From Parvularculaceae bacterium (GTDB taxonomy: Bacteria > Pseudomonadota > Alphaproteobacteria > Caulobacterales > Parvularculaceae), in NCBI GenBank assembly GCA_013389105.1, contig JACADZ010000076.1:35024-99023 (forward strand): a stretch of 64,000 bases of DNA, written 5' to 3'. Positions within the stretch are counted from its first letter, which is position 1; each line of letters begins with the position of its first letter. Positions 38,921-48,280 of this stretch are shown piece by piece. The position numbers were made by a program, and so were the translations under genes. The notes beneath the pieces are model-generated. The model made no database searches. It was not told where the DNA came from and saw nothing but the letters and a program-made list of their open reading frames with translations.

Positions 38921-39000
38921 CCTAACATATTGATATCGCATCAAGTATTTCCCAACAGACTCCCTCTGCCGGATTTGCGACGTCGATGGCGCCAATTCGA

Positions 39001-39017
39001 TTGCAGGCGCGCTGCAA
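39001..39017. promoter_or_regulatory. Inverted repeat TTGCAG-N5-CTGCAA upstream of PHA depolymerase gene
   Basis: ttgcaggcgcgctgcaa, perfect 6-bp arms, about 90 bp 5' of the gene. Confidence 0.35.
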
Positions 39018-39106
39018 TGCGTCGTAAAATCGTCGTCTTCCACAACTCGCGACCCGAACGGGAAAAAGAAGTCGGGCGCAACTACCAGTAGGAGTTCAGG
39101 CGGGGC

Positions 39107-40390
39107 ATGCTCTATACGGCCTATGAAATGACTTACGCCGCGGTCGCGCCGGCGCGAATCGCGGCGGGGATCGGCGCCCGACTCTGGCGCTCCCCGTTCA
39201 ATCCCCTCGCCGACTCCTGGGTGGCTCGCACTAGCGCAGCCGCCCTTGATGTTTTTGAGAACATGACCCGGCGCTACCCGAAGCCCGGCTGGGGTCTCGC
39301 CTCCACCTCGATCAACGGCCGCGACGTCGCGGTCTCGATCGAACCGGTCATGACCAAAAGTTTCTGCACCCTCCTCCACTTCCATCGCGACGAGAAGATG
39401 CTGACCGCGGCCGGCGTCGATGGCGATCAGCCGAAGACGCTGATCGTCGCGCCGCTTTCGGGGCATTATGCGACCCTGCTTCGCGGCACGGTCGAGGCCA
39501 TGCTCCCGGGCCACGACGTCTACATCACGGACTGGACGGACGCGCGCCAGGTTCCGATTTCGGCAGGTCGTTTCGACCTCAACGATTACGTCGACTATCT
39601 GATCGAGTTCCTGCGACTCATCGGCCCGCGGGCCCATGCGATCGCGGTATGCCAGCCGGGCCCGGCGCTGTTGGCGGCGGCCTCTGTCCTCGCCGAGGAT
39701 AGCGACGAGGCGCGCCCCGCGACCATGACCATCATGGGCAGCCCCATCGATTCGCGCAAATCGCCGACCGTGCCGAACCTTCTGTCCAAGGAGCGTTCCT
39801 ACGCCTGGTTCGAGCGCAACATGATCCACACGGTGCCGGGGCCCTACCCGGGCATGCTGCGCCGCGTATATCCGGGCTTCGTGCAGCTCTATTCTTTCCT
39901 GTCGATGAACTCGGACAGGCATCTCAACGCCCATTACGACTATTTCAAGAACCTCGTGAAGGGCGACGGCGACAGCGCCGACAAGCACCGCGCTTTCTAC
40001 GATGAATATCTTTCGGTCCTCGATCTGACCGAGGAATTCTATCTCCAGACCATCCGCGAGGTGTTCCAGGAGCACAGCCTCGCCAAAGGCAAGTTCATGC
40101 ATCGCGGCCGGCGCGTGAAGCCGGAGGCGATCTCGGACATCGCCCTCCTGACGATCGAGGGCGAGAAGGACGACATCTCGGGAATCGGTCAGACCCAGGC
40201 CGCGCACGACATCTGTACGGGCATCCCGAACCATCTGAAGTCGGACTATGTGCAACCCGGCGTCGGCCATTACGGCGTCTTCAACGGCTCGAAATGGAGG
40301 TCTGAAATCCAGCCGAAGATCGCCGACTTCATCAGGAAATTCGACGCCAAGGGCGCTGCGCGGAAGCTGCGCGTCGTCGCCCGGACCTGA
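39107..40390 (+). CDS. phaZ: Intracellular polyhydroxyalkanoate depolymerase
   Basis: IVAPLSGHYATLLRGTVEAMLPGHDVYITDWTDARQVP; HAIAVCQPGPALLAA Cys-nucleophile lipase box; VKPEAISDIALLTIEGEKDDISGIGQT. Confidence 0.95.
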   Translation: MLYTAYEMTYAAVAPARIAAGIGARLWRSPFNPLADSWVARTSAAALDVFENMTRRYPKPGWGLASTSINGRDVAVSIEPVMTKSFCTLLHFHRDEKMLTAAGVDGDQPKTLIVAPLSGHYATLLRGTVEAMLPGHDVYITDWTDARQVPISAGRFDLNDYVDYLIEFLRLIGPRAHAIAVCQPGPALLAAASVLAEDSDEARPATMTIMGSPIDSRKSPTVPNLLSKERSYAWFERNMIHTVPGPYPGMLRRVYPGFVQLYSFLSMNSDRHLNAHYDYFKNLVKGDGDSADKHRAFYDEYLSVLDLTEEFYLQTIREVFQEHSLAKGKFMHRGRRVKPEAISDIALLTIEGEKDDISGIGQTQAAHDICTGIPNHLKSDYVQPGVGHYGVFNGSKWRSEIQPKIADFIRKFDAKGAARKLRVVART

Positions 40391-40396
40391 GCGGTC

Positions 40397-40591
40397 GTGA
40401 ACCCCGCGCGCCTCGGCGTCGTTTTCTTGCTGGCCCTCGCCGTCGCCGCCTGCGCGGACCGGGATTGTTCGTCTTCGGACGAACCGATCTGCTACAAGGA
40501 AAAATGCGACGCGACCGCCGACAAGGAAGCGTGCGCCACCTGGATCGAATACTGCCGGAACAATCCCGACTATGAGGGCTGCGAGGGCTAG
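40397..40591 (+). CDS. Small Cys-rich lipoprotein (64 aa)
   Basis: GTG start; lipobox LAVAACADRDCSSSDEPICYKEKCDATADKEACATWIEYCRNNPDYEGCEG, eight Cys. Confidence 0.6.
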   Translation: MNPARLGVVFLLALAVAACADRDCSSSDEPICYKEKCDATADKEACATWIEYCRNNPDYEGCEG

Positions 40592-40644
40592 CGCGAAATG
40601 CATTTAATCTGGATCGGCATTTTGCGCTAAGGTGTTGATCGGTC

Positions 40645-40688
40645 GCGTGACTTTGCAAAAAACCGGTTCCCACTTTTTTGCGTCACGC
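40645..40688. repeat. Alphaproteobacterial REP-like palindromic intergenic element
   Basis: GCGTGAC-ttt-GCAAAAAA-ccggttcccac-TTTTTTGC-GTCACGC; resembles the familiar AGAGC(A/G)TGA..AAAAGTGGGAACCGGTTTT.. repeat family of alphaproteobacteria. Confidence 0.75.
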
Positions 40689-40744
40689 TCTAGAGCGCCG
40701 GGCGAAAAGCAGAATCACCGGTTTCTCGGAATCCGGGTCGACAG

Positions 40745-41254
40745 CTAGGCGGCGCGCAGCCGCTTGAGAACCGCTGACTTCTTTTTGCCCGGCGGGGGCA
40801 GCTGGATCGGGGCCTCCAGCCCGATGGCGTCGAGAATGTCGGAGGCGAGCATCGGCGCCGCCGAGCGGAGCAGCGTCTTCCCGGCCTCGTCCACATAGAC
40901 GACCCAGAAACCGTTGTCGGCGTTCATGGCGTGCCGAAGCAGCGACGGGTCGAGCCAGTCGACCTCTTCGCCGTTCTTGCGCGGAACGCCGTCGCCATAG
41001 ACCTCCATCACCACGATGTCTTCGCGGATGAGGGCCGCGACCGCAGGCTTGAGGAGCCGGCGCTGGAGACGGCAGGGCGGATGATTGATCGTCGGCCCGA
41101 AAATGAACAGCGATTTCCTGGGCGAGAAGCGCTTCAGTTCGGCCTCCTTGAGGGTCGCGCCGATTTCCGCGAGCACCTGAGGCCGCCGCATGGCGAGCCA
41201 CGCGACTCCGCCGAGGATCACCGCCAGAGCGAAAAAGAGGACTGAAAGACCCAT
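40745..41254 (-). CDS. Membrane-anchored hypothetical protein, DUF4174-like
   Basis: N-terminal TM; KSLFIFGPTINHPPCRLQRRLLKPAVAALIREDIVVMEVYGDG. Confidence 0.7.
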   Translation of the reverse strand: MGLSVLFFALAVILGGVAWLAMRRPQVLAEIGATLKEAELKRFSPRKSLFIFGPTINHPPCRLQRRLLKPAVAALIREDIVVMEVYGDGVPRKNGEEVDWLDPSLLRHAMNADNGFWVVYVDEAGKTLLRSAAPMLASDILDAIGLEAPIQLPPPGKKKSAVLKRLRAA

Positions 41255-41340
41255 TGCTCTTGTCGTAGTTCGCCGTCGTTAGAGGCCGGTTAACGCGCGA
41301 GGCGTTCCGGCGCTCACGGCGACTGATTCCGCGCAGAACG

Positions 41341-42696
41341 CTAACAAGGCTCAACGCCGCTGGGAACGCGCGCCTTTTCCCCATGCCCCGCGGAAGAACC
41401 CAGCATTTCGTCATAGAGTCCGGTCGGGACCCGCGCGCGACGGCGCCACATATAGAGCGCGACGCAGCCCTGCATCAGGGCGCAGGCGAGAAGGGCGAGG
41501 CGCGGGTCCGCGTCCGTGCGCGTCACCAGCAGAACCGAGAGCGAGCCGAGCAGTGCGAAGGCCGCGTTCATCATGTTGCCGGCGGCAAGAATGCGCGCGC
41601 ACTCATGCGCCGGAGCGCGGCGCTGCACCGCCGCCTGCAGCGGCGCGACGAAGAGCCCCATAAGCGACGCGGCGAGCACGAAGGAGACCAGAATGGCGAA
41701 ACCCGCCGGTTTGCCCAGAAAATCCGAGGCTGTCTGCGGCGCGACAGAAGAGGCGAAGGGCGTCATCAGAAAGGCGAACAATGAGAGGACCGACGCTGCG
41801 GCGACGCCGAACGTCGAATAGCCGAGCGCGCTCCGGTTTCTCGCGAGGAGCGAGGCCGCGACGCCGCCAAGCCCCGCCCCGATTCCGAAGGCGCCCATGA
41901 CCAGCGTCGCGGTGGTTTCGTCGGCGTTGACCGAGTTCTTGATGTAGAGCGGAACCAGCACCGTCATCAGCGTCGAAACGTAGAAGAAGAACGACCAGCC
42001 GAGGATCGGCCGGGCGACGCCGCGTGCGCGGAAGGCGCGCGCAATCATGGAGACGCCCTGCGTGAGCACATTGAAGTCGAGTCTGAGATCCGGGGCCGAC
42101 GGCGACGCCTTCGGCGCGCCAAGGACGGCGAGAAACCCGACCAGCGAGGCGGCGAAGAGAAGCCCCCCCACCATGTTGCGACCGTTCTCGCCCGGGATCA
42201 CGAGGCCGCCGAGGAACAGGCCGAGCACAATCGACGTATAGAGACCGGCGTTGCAGAGTCCGTTCCCGCGAACCAGTTCGTCCGCGGCGAGATATTTCCG
42301 CATCGCCCCCTGTCGGACCGGAGAAAAGAAGGCGGACTGCGCCGCCATGGCGAACAGGACTCCGATCAGGAACCAGCCATTGTTGAAGTAAAAGCCGAGC
42401 GCCGCGATCGCCATAAGGATCACCTCGGCGAACTTGGTGACCCGGAACAGGCGTTGCGTTTCGTATTTCTCGGCGACCTGGCCCGCGATCGAGGAAAAGA
42501 TCAGCATTGAGACGGCGAACACGGAGCCGATGATCGGAATGGCGTCGTCCGCCCGGTCGAGGCCCTGGGTCGCAATCCAGCCAAAGGCGACGCCGATCAT
42601 CAGCGCCTGACGCAGCATGTTGTCCGCGAACGCCCCGAAGGAAAGCGCGGTCCACATCGGCAGGAAGCGCCGCTGAAAAAACAGGGGAGTCTTCAT
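41341..42696 (-). CDS. MFS transporter, LplT-like (lysophospholipid transporter family)
   Basis: FFQRRFLPMWTALSFGAFADNMLRQALMIGVAFGW; 12-TM-like profile; start ATG 42696. Confidence 0.82.
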   Translation of the reverse strand: MKTPLFFQRRFLPMWTALSFGAFADNMLRQALMIGVAFGWIATQGLDRADDAIPIIGSVFAVSMLIFSSIAGQVAEKYETQRLFRVTKFAEVILMAIAALGFYFNNGWFLIGVLFAMAAQSAFFSPVRQGAMRKYLAADELVRGNGLCNAGLYTSIVLGLFLGGLVIPGENGRNMVGGLLFAASLVGFLAVLGAPKASPSAPDLRLDFNVLTQGVSMIARAFRARGVARPILGWSFFFYVSTLMTVLVPLYIKNSVNADETTATLVMGAFGIGAGLGGVAASLLARNRSALGYSTFGVAAASVLSLFAFLMTPFASSVAPQTASDFLGKPAGFAILVSFVLAASLMGLFVAPLQAAVQRRAPAHECARILAAGNMMNAAFALLGSLSVLLVTRTDADPRLALLACALMQGCVALYMWRRRARVPTGLYDEMLGSSAGHGEKARVPSGVEPC

Positions 42697-42751
42697 CTCG
42701 CTCCTGGCTCCGCCCTTGGGAGGTGCGATCGGTCGATCAGCATGTTCAGCC

Positions 42752-43510
42752 TCACGCCGGATCTGGCAGCGGCGCGCGGGCGAGATAGCCGCCTTGCGGC
42801 GCGCGATCGCCAAGAAGCGCAAGGGAAGCCGTCTCGATGCGCTCTTCAAGAAGGGCCATGAAGGCGTCCTTGCCAAGACCCGGCTCGATGGCGGGCAGGA
42901 ACTCGACGGTCGCGACGCCGGGCGTCAACTTCCAGGACTGTTGCGGCCAGAAGAGGCCGAGATTGGTGGCGACCGGCAACGTCGGCCGCCCATAAGCCTC
43001 GTACATGTGAAAGACGCCGCGACGGTAGCGATGGCGCTCGCCTACCGGCGACAGATGGCCTTCCGGATAGATGAGGATTGACCGGTTGTCGGCCGCCGCC
43101 TTCTTCAGGTCTTCGTCGACGAGGCGCGCCCGCGCGTGCGCGCCGCCGCAATTGTCGACGATGATCGCGCCCATCTTGCGCAAAATGCCGCCGACGATCG
43201 GAAACTTCTCCAAGTGGTCGCCGACCACCATGGCGAGGTCGGGAAACTCGCTCACCATAATGAAGCCATCGCCCCAGCTCTGGTGTTTGGCGGCGACAAT
43301 GAACGGACCCTCCGGCGCCCGCTCGCGGCCCTTCACTTCCACTCTGACGCCGGCGATCACGCGCATCCAAAACCGCATCAGCTTTGAATAAAGCCGGATC
43401 CAGGCGCTCATTGGCCGCCGCGCCGGCAGGAGGAGCAGCGGAACAGCGAGCACGGCGAACAGCGCCGACGTCACCCAGTAGGCAACCTGAAACAGAATGT
43501 TCCGGATCAT
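42752..43510 (-). CDS. 1-acyl-sn-glycerol-3-phosphate acyltransferase (PlsC family)
   Basis: AAKHQSWGDGFIM (H-x4-D-like NHQSxxD variant), LIYPEGHLSPVGERHRYRRGVFHMYEAYGRPTLPVATNLG. Confidence 0.9.
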   Translation of the reverse strand: MIRNILFQVAYWVTSALFAVLAVPLLLLPARRPMSAWIRLYSKLMRFWMRVIAGVRVEVKGRERAPEGPFIVAAKHQSWGDGFIMVSEFPDLAMVVGDHLEKFPIVGGILRKMGAIIVDNCGGAHARARLVDEDLKKAAADNRSILIYPEGHLSPVGERHRYRRGVFHMYEAYGRPTLPVATNLGLFWPQQSWKLTPGVATVEFLPAIEPGLGKDAFMALLEERIETASLALLGDRAPQGGYLARAPLPDPA

Positions 43511-44154
43511 GCGGCGCGGTTCTCCTCGGCTTTCAGCACGGCGATGACGGCGCGCGTGATGGCCGGCGCATGCGGGCGAAGCTGTCCCCCGATGCGGCCA
43601 TAGACCTTGTGCAGCGCCGTCTGGAACAGGACGCCGAGCGCCATCGCGGTGACGACGACCGGATCGCGTCTCGGGATCTCGCCGCGCTCCATGGCCGCGC
43701 GCACGATATCCTCGAGGGCATCGACGGGGTTGTCCTCCCCCTCTGGCGTCGGCAGGAAGCGATTGGTGGAGAGCAGGTGGAAGGCGAAACGGTCCCACTG
43801 CCAATCGGCGAGACCGCAATAAATGCCGACGATCGCCCTAACCTGGTCCTCGATCCGCGCGCCCTTCCCGATCGTGCTGCGCACATGCGCCGTAATGCGC
43901 CGGTGCACCGACATAAAGAGATAGCGGGCTAGCGTCTCCTTGGACGGCCAGTGGCGATAGATGACGCCCTCCGAGCACCCGGCCGCCCGGGCGATTTCCC
44001 GGGTGGTCGTCCCGTCTATGCCCTTGGTCGAGAAGAGCCGTGCCGCCGCCTCCTCAAGCCGCCGTCGCGTTGAGCTCGGGTGCTCGAACCAGTCCGAGTC
44101 GGTGTCGAAGGTGCCGGCGGCGGGATCGCTTTCATGGATCGGGGCGAGTGTCAC
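43507..44154 (-). CDS. TetR-family transcriptional regulator
   Basis: RRRLEEAAARLFSTKGIDGTTTREIARAAGCSEGVIYRHWPSKETLARYLF HTH; GTG at 44154 suggested as start. Confidence 0.9.
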   Translation of the reverse strand: MTLAPIHESDPAAGTFDTDSDWFEHPSSTRRRLEEAAARLFSTKGIDGTTTREIARAAGCSEGVIYRHWPSKETLARYLFMSVHRRITAHVRSTIGKGARIEDQVRAIVGIYCGLADWQWDRFAFHLLSTNRFLPTPEGEDNPVDALEDIVRAAMERGEIPRRDPVVVTAMALGVLFQTALHKVYGRIGGQLRPHAPAITRAVIAVLKAEENRAA

Positions 44155-44167
44155 AATGCTCCTGTAG

Positions 44168-44181
44168 TGAGTGTTCACTCA
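44168..44181. promoter_or_regulatory. TetR-type operator palindrome 1
   Basis: TGAGTG-TT-CACTCA, perfect 6-bp arms, immediately 5' of the tetR gene. Confidence 0.75.
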
Positions 44182-44207
44182 ATATGGCATGTATTCCTAG
44201 CCGTGTC

Positions 44208-44223
44208 AAGTGAGCACTCACTT
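44208..44223. promoter_or_regulatory. TetR-type operator palindrome 2
   Basis: AAGTGAG-CA-CTCACTT, perfect 7-bp arms, 40 bp from palindrome 1. Confidence 0.75.
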
Positions 44224-44411
44224 ACGTCCTCTGACGAACGCGCGCCGCCCAGCCAGCGAGGCTCCGAGGCGGCCTATTCCGGCAATGGGCGTCAGGCTAG
44301 CTCGAGCCCTTGGCAGGCCCTTGGCAGGCAAGGTTTCCGGGCCGTGAGCCCTCCCGCCCGGTTGACGGCACGGCCCGCAACGGCGCTAAGCACCCCGAAA
44401 GGCTTCCGTCA

Positions 44412-45404
44412 ATGATTTCCGCCTACACAACCGAACAGGGAAAACTGCGGGCCCTCGCCGACCCAATAGGCGAGTGCGCCCTTGCGCTTTGGATCGACTT
44501 GAAGGCGCCGACCCCAGAAGAGGAGGTCGCCCTCGATAAGGCGTTCGGCCTTGATATCCCGACGCGGGAGGAGATGGAGGAGATCGAGGTCTCCAGCCGC
44601 CTCTATCTTGAAAGCGGCGCCGCCTATGCGACCGCCCTCGTCCTTTCGCGAACCGACACCGACGCCGCGACCGTCTCGCCGGTCACTTTCATTCTCTCTG
44701 ACCGGCGCTTCATCACGGTGCGTTACGAAGACCCGCGCGCTTTTTCGGTGTTCGCCGCGCGCGGCGCCAAGAGCGGCATCGGCGGAGACTCCCCCGATCT
44801 TGCGCTCGCGGGCGTTCTCGAAGCGATCGTCGAGCGGCTCGCCGACGTTCTCGAACGCACGACGCGGGAGATCGACGCCATTTCGCGCCGGATATTCCAG
44901 GCGCCCGGCAGAAAACCGACGCGTACGGATGACTTCCAGAAGGTCCTCGTCGAACTTGGTCGCAAAGGCGATTTCGCCTCCAACATCCGCGACAGCCTCG
45001 TGACCCTCTCGCGCGCCGTCGGCTTCATGATCTTCTACGCCGACCAACGCGCGAAGGAGGACCGCGATCTCAAATGCGACAAGGAGTTCAAGGCGCGGCT
45101 AAAATCCGTTTCGCGCGACCTCTCGTCCCTGACCGACCATGTGACCTTCGTGGCCGACAAGATCACCTTCCTCCTCGATGCAACCCTCGGCATGGTCAAC
45201 ATCGAGCAGAACCAGATCATCAAGATATTCTCGATCGCCGCCGCCGCTTTCCTGCCGCCGACGCTCATCGCCTCGGTCTACGGAATGAATTTCGAGCACA
45301 TGCCGGAGCTGAAAGAGCCCCTCGCCTACCCGATCGTCGTCGGACTGATGATCCTCTCGGCGGTCATGCCGCTCTCCTGGTTCAAGAAGAAGGGGTGGTG
45401 GTGA
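44412..45404 (+). CDS. corA: CorA-family magnesium/cobalt transporter
   Basis: C-terminal FLPPTLIASVYGMNFEHMPELKEPLAYPI (GMN motif) and two TM helices. Confidence 0.94.
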   Translation: MISAYTTEQGKLRALADPIGECALALWIDLKAPTPEEEVALDKAFGLDIPTREEMEEIEVSSRLYLESGAAYATALVLSRTDTDAATVSPVTFILSDRRFITVRYEDPRAFSVFAARGAKSGIGGDSPDLALAGVLEAIVERLADVLERTTREIDAISRRIFQAPGRKPTRTDDFQKVLVELGRKGDFASNIRDSLVTLSRAVGFMIFYADQRAKEDRDLKCDKEFKARLKSVSRDLSSLTDHVTFVADKITFLLDATLGMVNIEQNQIIKIFSIAAAAFLPPTLIASVYGMNFEHMPELKEPLAYPIVVGLMILSAVMPLSWFKKKGWW

Positions 45405-45422
45405 CGGCGTGGCCGACCGGGG

Positions 45423-46727
45423 TCAGGGCCGCCCGATCGACTGATACCTGAAGCCCTTCTCCTGCATCTGCTGCGGGCGGTAGATGTTGCGGAGGTCGAC
45501 CATGACCGGCGACCTCATCAGCGACTTCACGCGGTCGAGGTCTAGGGCGCGGAACTCGTCCCATTCGGTGAGAATGGCGACAACGTCGGCGCCGTCGATG
45601 GTCTCATAGACGCCGGTGCAAAAGACCAGGTCCTTGAAGAGCTTCCTCGCCTCATGCATGGCGGCGGGGTCGAAAGCCTTGACGCGAGCGCCTGCTTCCT
45701 GCAGCGCCGGGATCAGGTCGAGCGAGGGGGCCTCGCGCATATCGTCCGTGTTCGGCTTGAAGGCGAGCCCGAGAACGGCGACGGTCTTGCCCCTGACCGA
45801 GCCGCCGCACGCCTCGACCACGCGGCCGGCCATCTCTTTCTTGCGGCGGTTGTTGATCTCGACCACCGCCTCGACGATCTTGGTCGGGGCGCCGACCTGC
45901 TGGGCCGTGCGCACCAGCGCGAGCGTGTCCTTGGGGAAGCACGAACCGCCATAGCCGGGCCCGGCATGCAGGAATTTCGCGCCGATGCGGCGATCAAGGC
46001 CGATGCCGCGGGCGACTTCCTGCACATTCGCGCCGACGCGCTCGCACAGATCGGCCATCTCGTTGATGAAGGTGATCTTGGTGGCGAGAAAAGCATTGGC
46101 GGCGTATTTGATGAGCTCCGAGGTCGCCCGGTTGGTGAAGACGATCGGCGTTTCGTTGATGAACAGGGGCCGGTAGAGCTCCCGCATCACTTCCTGGGCC
46201 CGCGGGTCCTCCGCGCCGACGACAACGCGATCTGGATGCTTGAAGTCCTCAATCGCCGCGCCTTCGCGGAGAAACTCCGGATTGGAAACGACCGAGAAGT
46301 CTCCGTCCGGTCGGACCTTTCTCATGATCGCCTCGACCTCAGCCCCTGTGCCGACCGGAACCGTCGATTTCGTGACGATCACCGTGTAGCCGTTCATCGC
46401 CCTCGCGATGTCGCGCGCCGCGGCGTGCACAAAGGTGAGGTCGGCATGACCGTCGCCGCGCCGCGACGGCGTGCCCACTGCAATGAACACCGCCGCAGCG
46501 TCCCTGACGGCGGCGGCGAGGTCCGTCGTAAAGTTGAGGCGCCCGGCTTTCACGTTTTCGGCGACCAGGGCGTCCAGGCCCGGCTCGTAGATCGGGATTT
46601 CGCCGCGCATCAGGCGCGCGATTTTCTCTTCGTCCTTGTCGATGCAGACGACGTCATGTCCGAAATCGGCGAAACAGGCCCCTGACACGAGGCCGACATA
46701 ACCGGAACCGACGATGGCTACGCGCAT
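45423..46727 (-). CDS. ugd: UDP-glucose 6-dehydrogenase
   Basis: MRVAIVGSGYVGLVSGACFADFGHDVVCID; GPGYGGSCFPKDTLAL catalytic Cys; VAVLGLAFKPNTDDMREAPS. Confidence 0.95.
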   Translation of the reverse strand: MRVAIVGSGYVGLVSGACFADFGHDVVCIDKDEEKIARLMRGEIPIYEPGLDALVAENVKAGRLNFTTDLAAAVRDAAAVFIAVGTPSRRGDGHADLTFVHAAARDIARAMNGYTVIVTKSTVPVGTGAEVEAIMRKVRPDGDFSVVSNPEFLREGAAIEDFKHPDRVVVGAEDPRAQEVMRELYRPLFINETPIVFTNRATSELIKYAANAFLATKITFINEMADLCERVGANVQEVARGIGLDRRIGAKFLHAGPGYGGSCFPKDTLALVRTAQQVGAPTKIVEAVVEINNRRKKEMAGRVVEACGGSVRGKTVAVLGLAFKPNTDDMREAPSLDLIPALQEAGARVKAFDPAAMHEARKLFKDLVFCTGVYETIDGADVVAILTEWDEFRALDLDRVKSLMRSPVMVDLRNIYRPQQMQEKGFRYQSIGRP

Positions 46728-46819
46728 GGGAACTATCTCCAAGCCGTCAGGCGAACCGGCGCAGCAATGGAGAATTTGTTGGTCTTTGTCATCTGCTCTT
46801 TGCGCTCAGGAGGCGGCTT

Positions 46820-48280
46820 TCAATAGGCGTTCTTCGGGAACAGGACGGCCGCCACGGTGAGCGCCATGATCTTGAGGTCAAACCACAGCGACCAGTTATC
46901 GATGTAGTCGAGATCATATTTGACGCGCTCGGCCATCAGCTCGTTCTCCGACGTCTCGCCGCGATAGCCGTTCACCTGGGCCCAGCCCGTTAGGCCCGGC
47001 TTCATCTTGTGGCGGCCGGAATAATTCTCGATCGCCTGGGCGTAGGCGTGGTTGTGGGCCAGCGCATGCGGCCGCGGGCCGACCAGCGACATCTCGCCCT
47101 TCAGCACATTGATGAGCTGAGGGAGTTCATCGAGGCTGTAGCGGCGCAGGAAAGCCCCGATGGGCGTGATGCGCGGATCGTTGCGCACCGCCTGCTTCAC
47201 CTCGTCCCCGTCCTCGGCGACGGTCATCGTGCGGAATTTGTAGATGTTGAAGACTTCGTGATTGAAGCCGTGACGGCGCTGCCGGAAGAAGACCGGGCCG
47301 CCGTCTTGGAGCTTGATGAGCGCCGCAATAACGAGGAGGACCGGGGACGCGATCACGAGCGCGATCGCGCCGAGCAGACGGTCTTCTGCGGTCTTGATGA
47401 CGCCGCCCCAACCTTCGAGGGGCCGCCGGTAGAGATTGAGAATGCTCGCGCCGCCGATTTGGACGACCGACCCGCCGGTGTGATCGAGCCAGTGCGGACT
47501 GGGGGCGAGCGCCACGGCCACGGGCAGGATCGAAAGCCGGCGCAGCAGAGCCTTCATGTCTGCGGGGTCGGCGTCGGGGACGGCAACGACGATGTCGTCG
47601 ATTTCTCCAGCGCGCGCCGCTCTCGCGACCGCCGCAAGGTTGCCCGTGAGGTCGAACGCGCGGGTGGTCGCCGCATCCTTGAAATTGACGTCGTAAATGC
47701 CGACGACGGTCGCCGCGTAATCGCCGCGCTCCGCCAGTTCTTTGAACTTTTCCGCGGCGGCCGTCTTGCCGATCACCGCGATGCGCCGCGCGAAAGCCCC
47801 GTCCGCCGTCGTCGTCCGCCGAAGCACGCTTCCCGCGACGAGACGCGACAGCAGCAGGAGGAGCGCCGACACGATCGACCAGGCGAACAGCCAGAACCGC
47901 GAATAGCTCTCGGAGATTTTCAGCGCAAATCCGAAGGCGATCAGCCCGAGCATGACGAGCGAGATGCGGGCGAGCACGCCGCGCGCCATCCAGCGCGTCG
48001 AGACCAGACGCTCGAAGTCGTAGAAGCCGTCCCGGCGCAAGATGGCCGTGACCCCGGTCGCGCCGACCAGACCCGCCGCAGCGTAAATCTGGACGTCGAA
48101 TTCGGTGTCGATCACCGCCTGGTGGTAAATCGCCGCGACCAGAATCGAGGCGGCGGTGACGGCCACGAAATCGACAAACTGGACGACGTCGCCGAGAATG
48201 GTCCGCGCAAGCGGCGAGCGCTTGCGGGTGAGCGCCTGCGCCGGACCGGGATCGCTTAAGTCTGACTCCAACATCGGCAA
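46820..48280 (-). CDS. Exopolysaccharide polyprenyl glycosylphosphotransferase (WcaJ/PssY-type)
   Basis: KTAEDRLLGAIALVIASPVLLVIAALIKLQDGGPVFFRQRRHGFNHEVFNIYKFRTM; SLDELPQLINVLKGEMSLVGPRPHA; MKPGLTGWAQVNGYRGET. Confidence 0.95.
   Translation of the reverse strand: MPMLESDLSDPGPAQALTRKRSPLARTILGDVVQFVDFVAVTAASILVAAIYHQAVIDTEFDVQIYAAAGLVGATGVTAILRRDGFYDFERLVSTRWMARGVLARISLVMLGLIAFGFALKISESYSRFWLFAWSIVSALLLLLSRLVAGSVLRRTTTADGAFARRIAVIGKTAAAEKFKELAERGDYAATVVGIYDVNFKDAATTRAFDLTGNLAAVARAARAGEIDDIVVAVPDADPADMKALLRRLSILPVAVALAPSPHWLDHTGGSVVQIGGASILNLYRRPLEGWGGVIKTAEDRLLGAIALVIASPVLLVIAALIKLQDGGPVFFRQRRHGFNHEVFNIYKFRTMTVAEDGDEVKQAVRNDPRITPIGAFLRRYSLDELPQLINVLKGEMSLVGPRPHALAHNHAYAQAIENYSGRHKMKPGLTGWAQVNGYRGETSENELMAERVKYDLDYIDNWSLWFDLKIMALTVAAVLFPKNAY

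Noticed and set aside
38387-40603. 738-aa - strand ORF opposite senC and phaZ
   Set aside because: Spans two well-supported opposite-strand genes and their intergenic gap; no recognisable domain.
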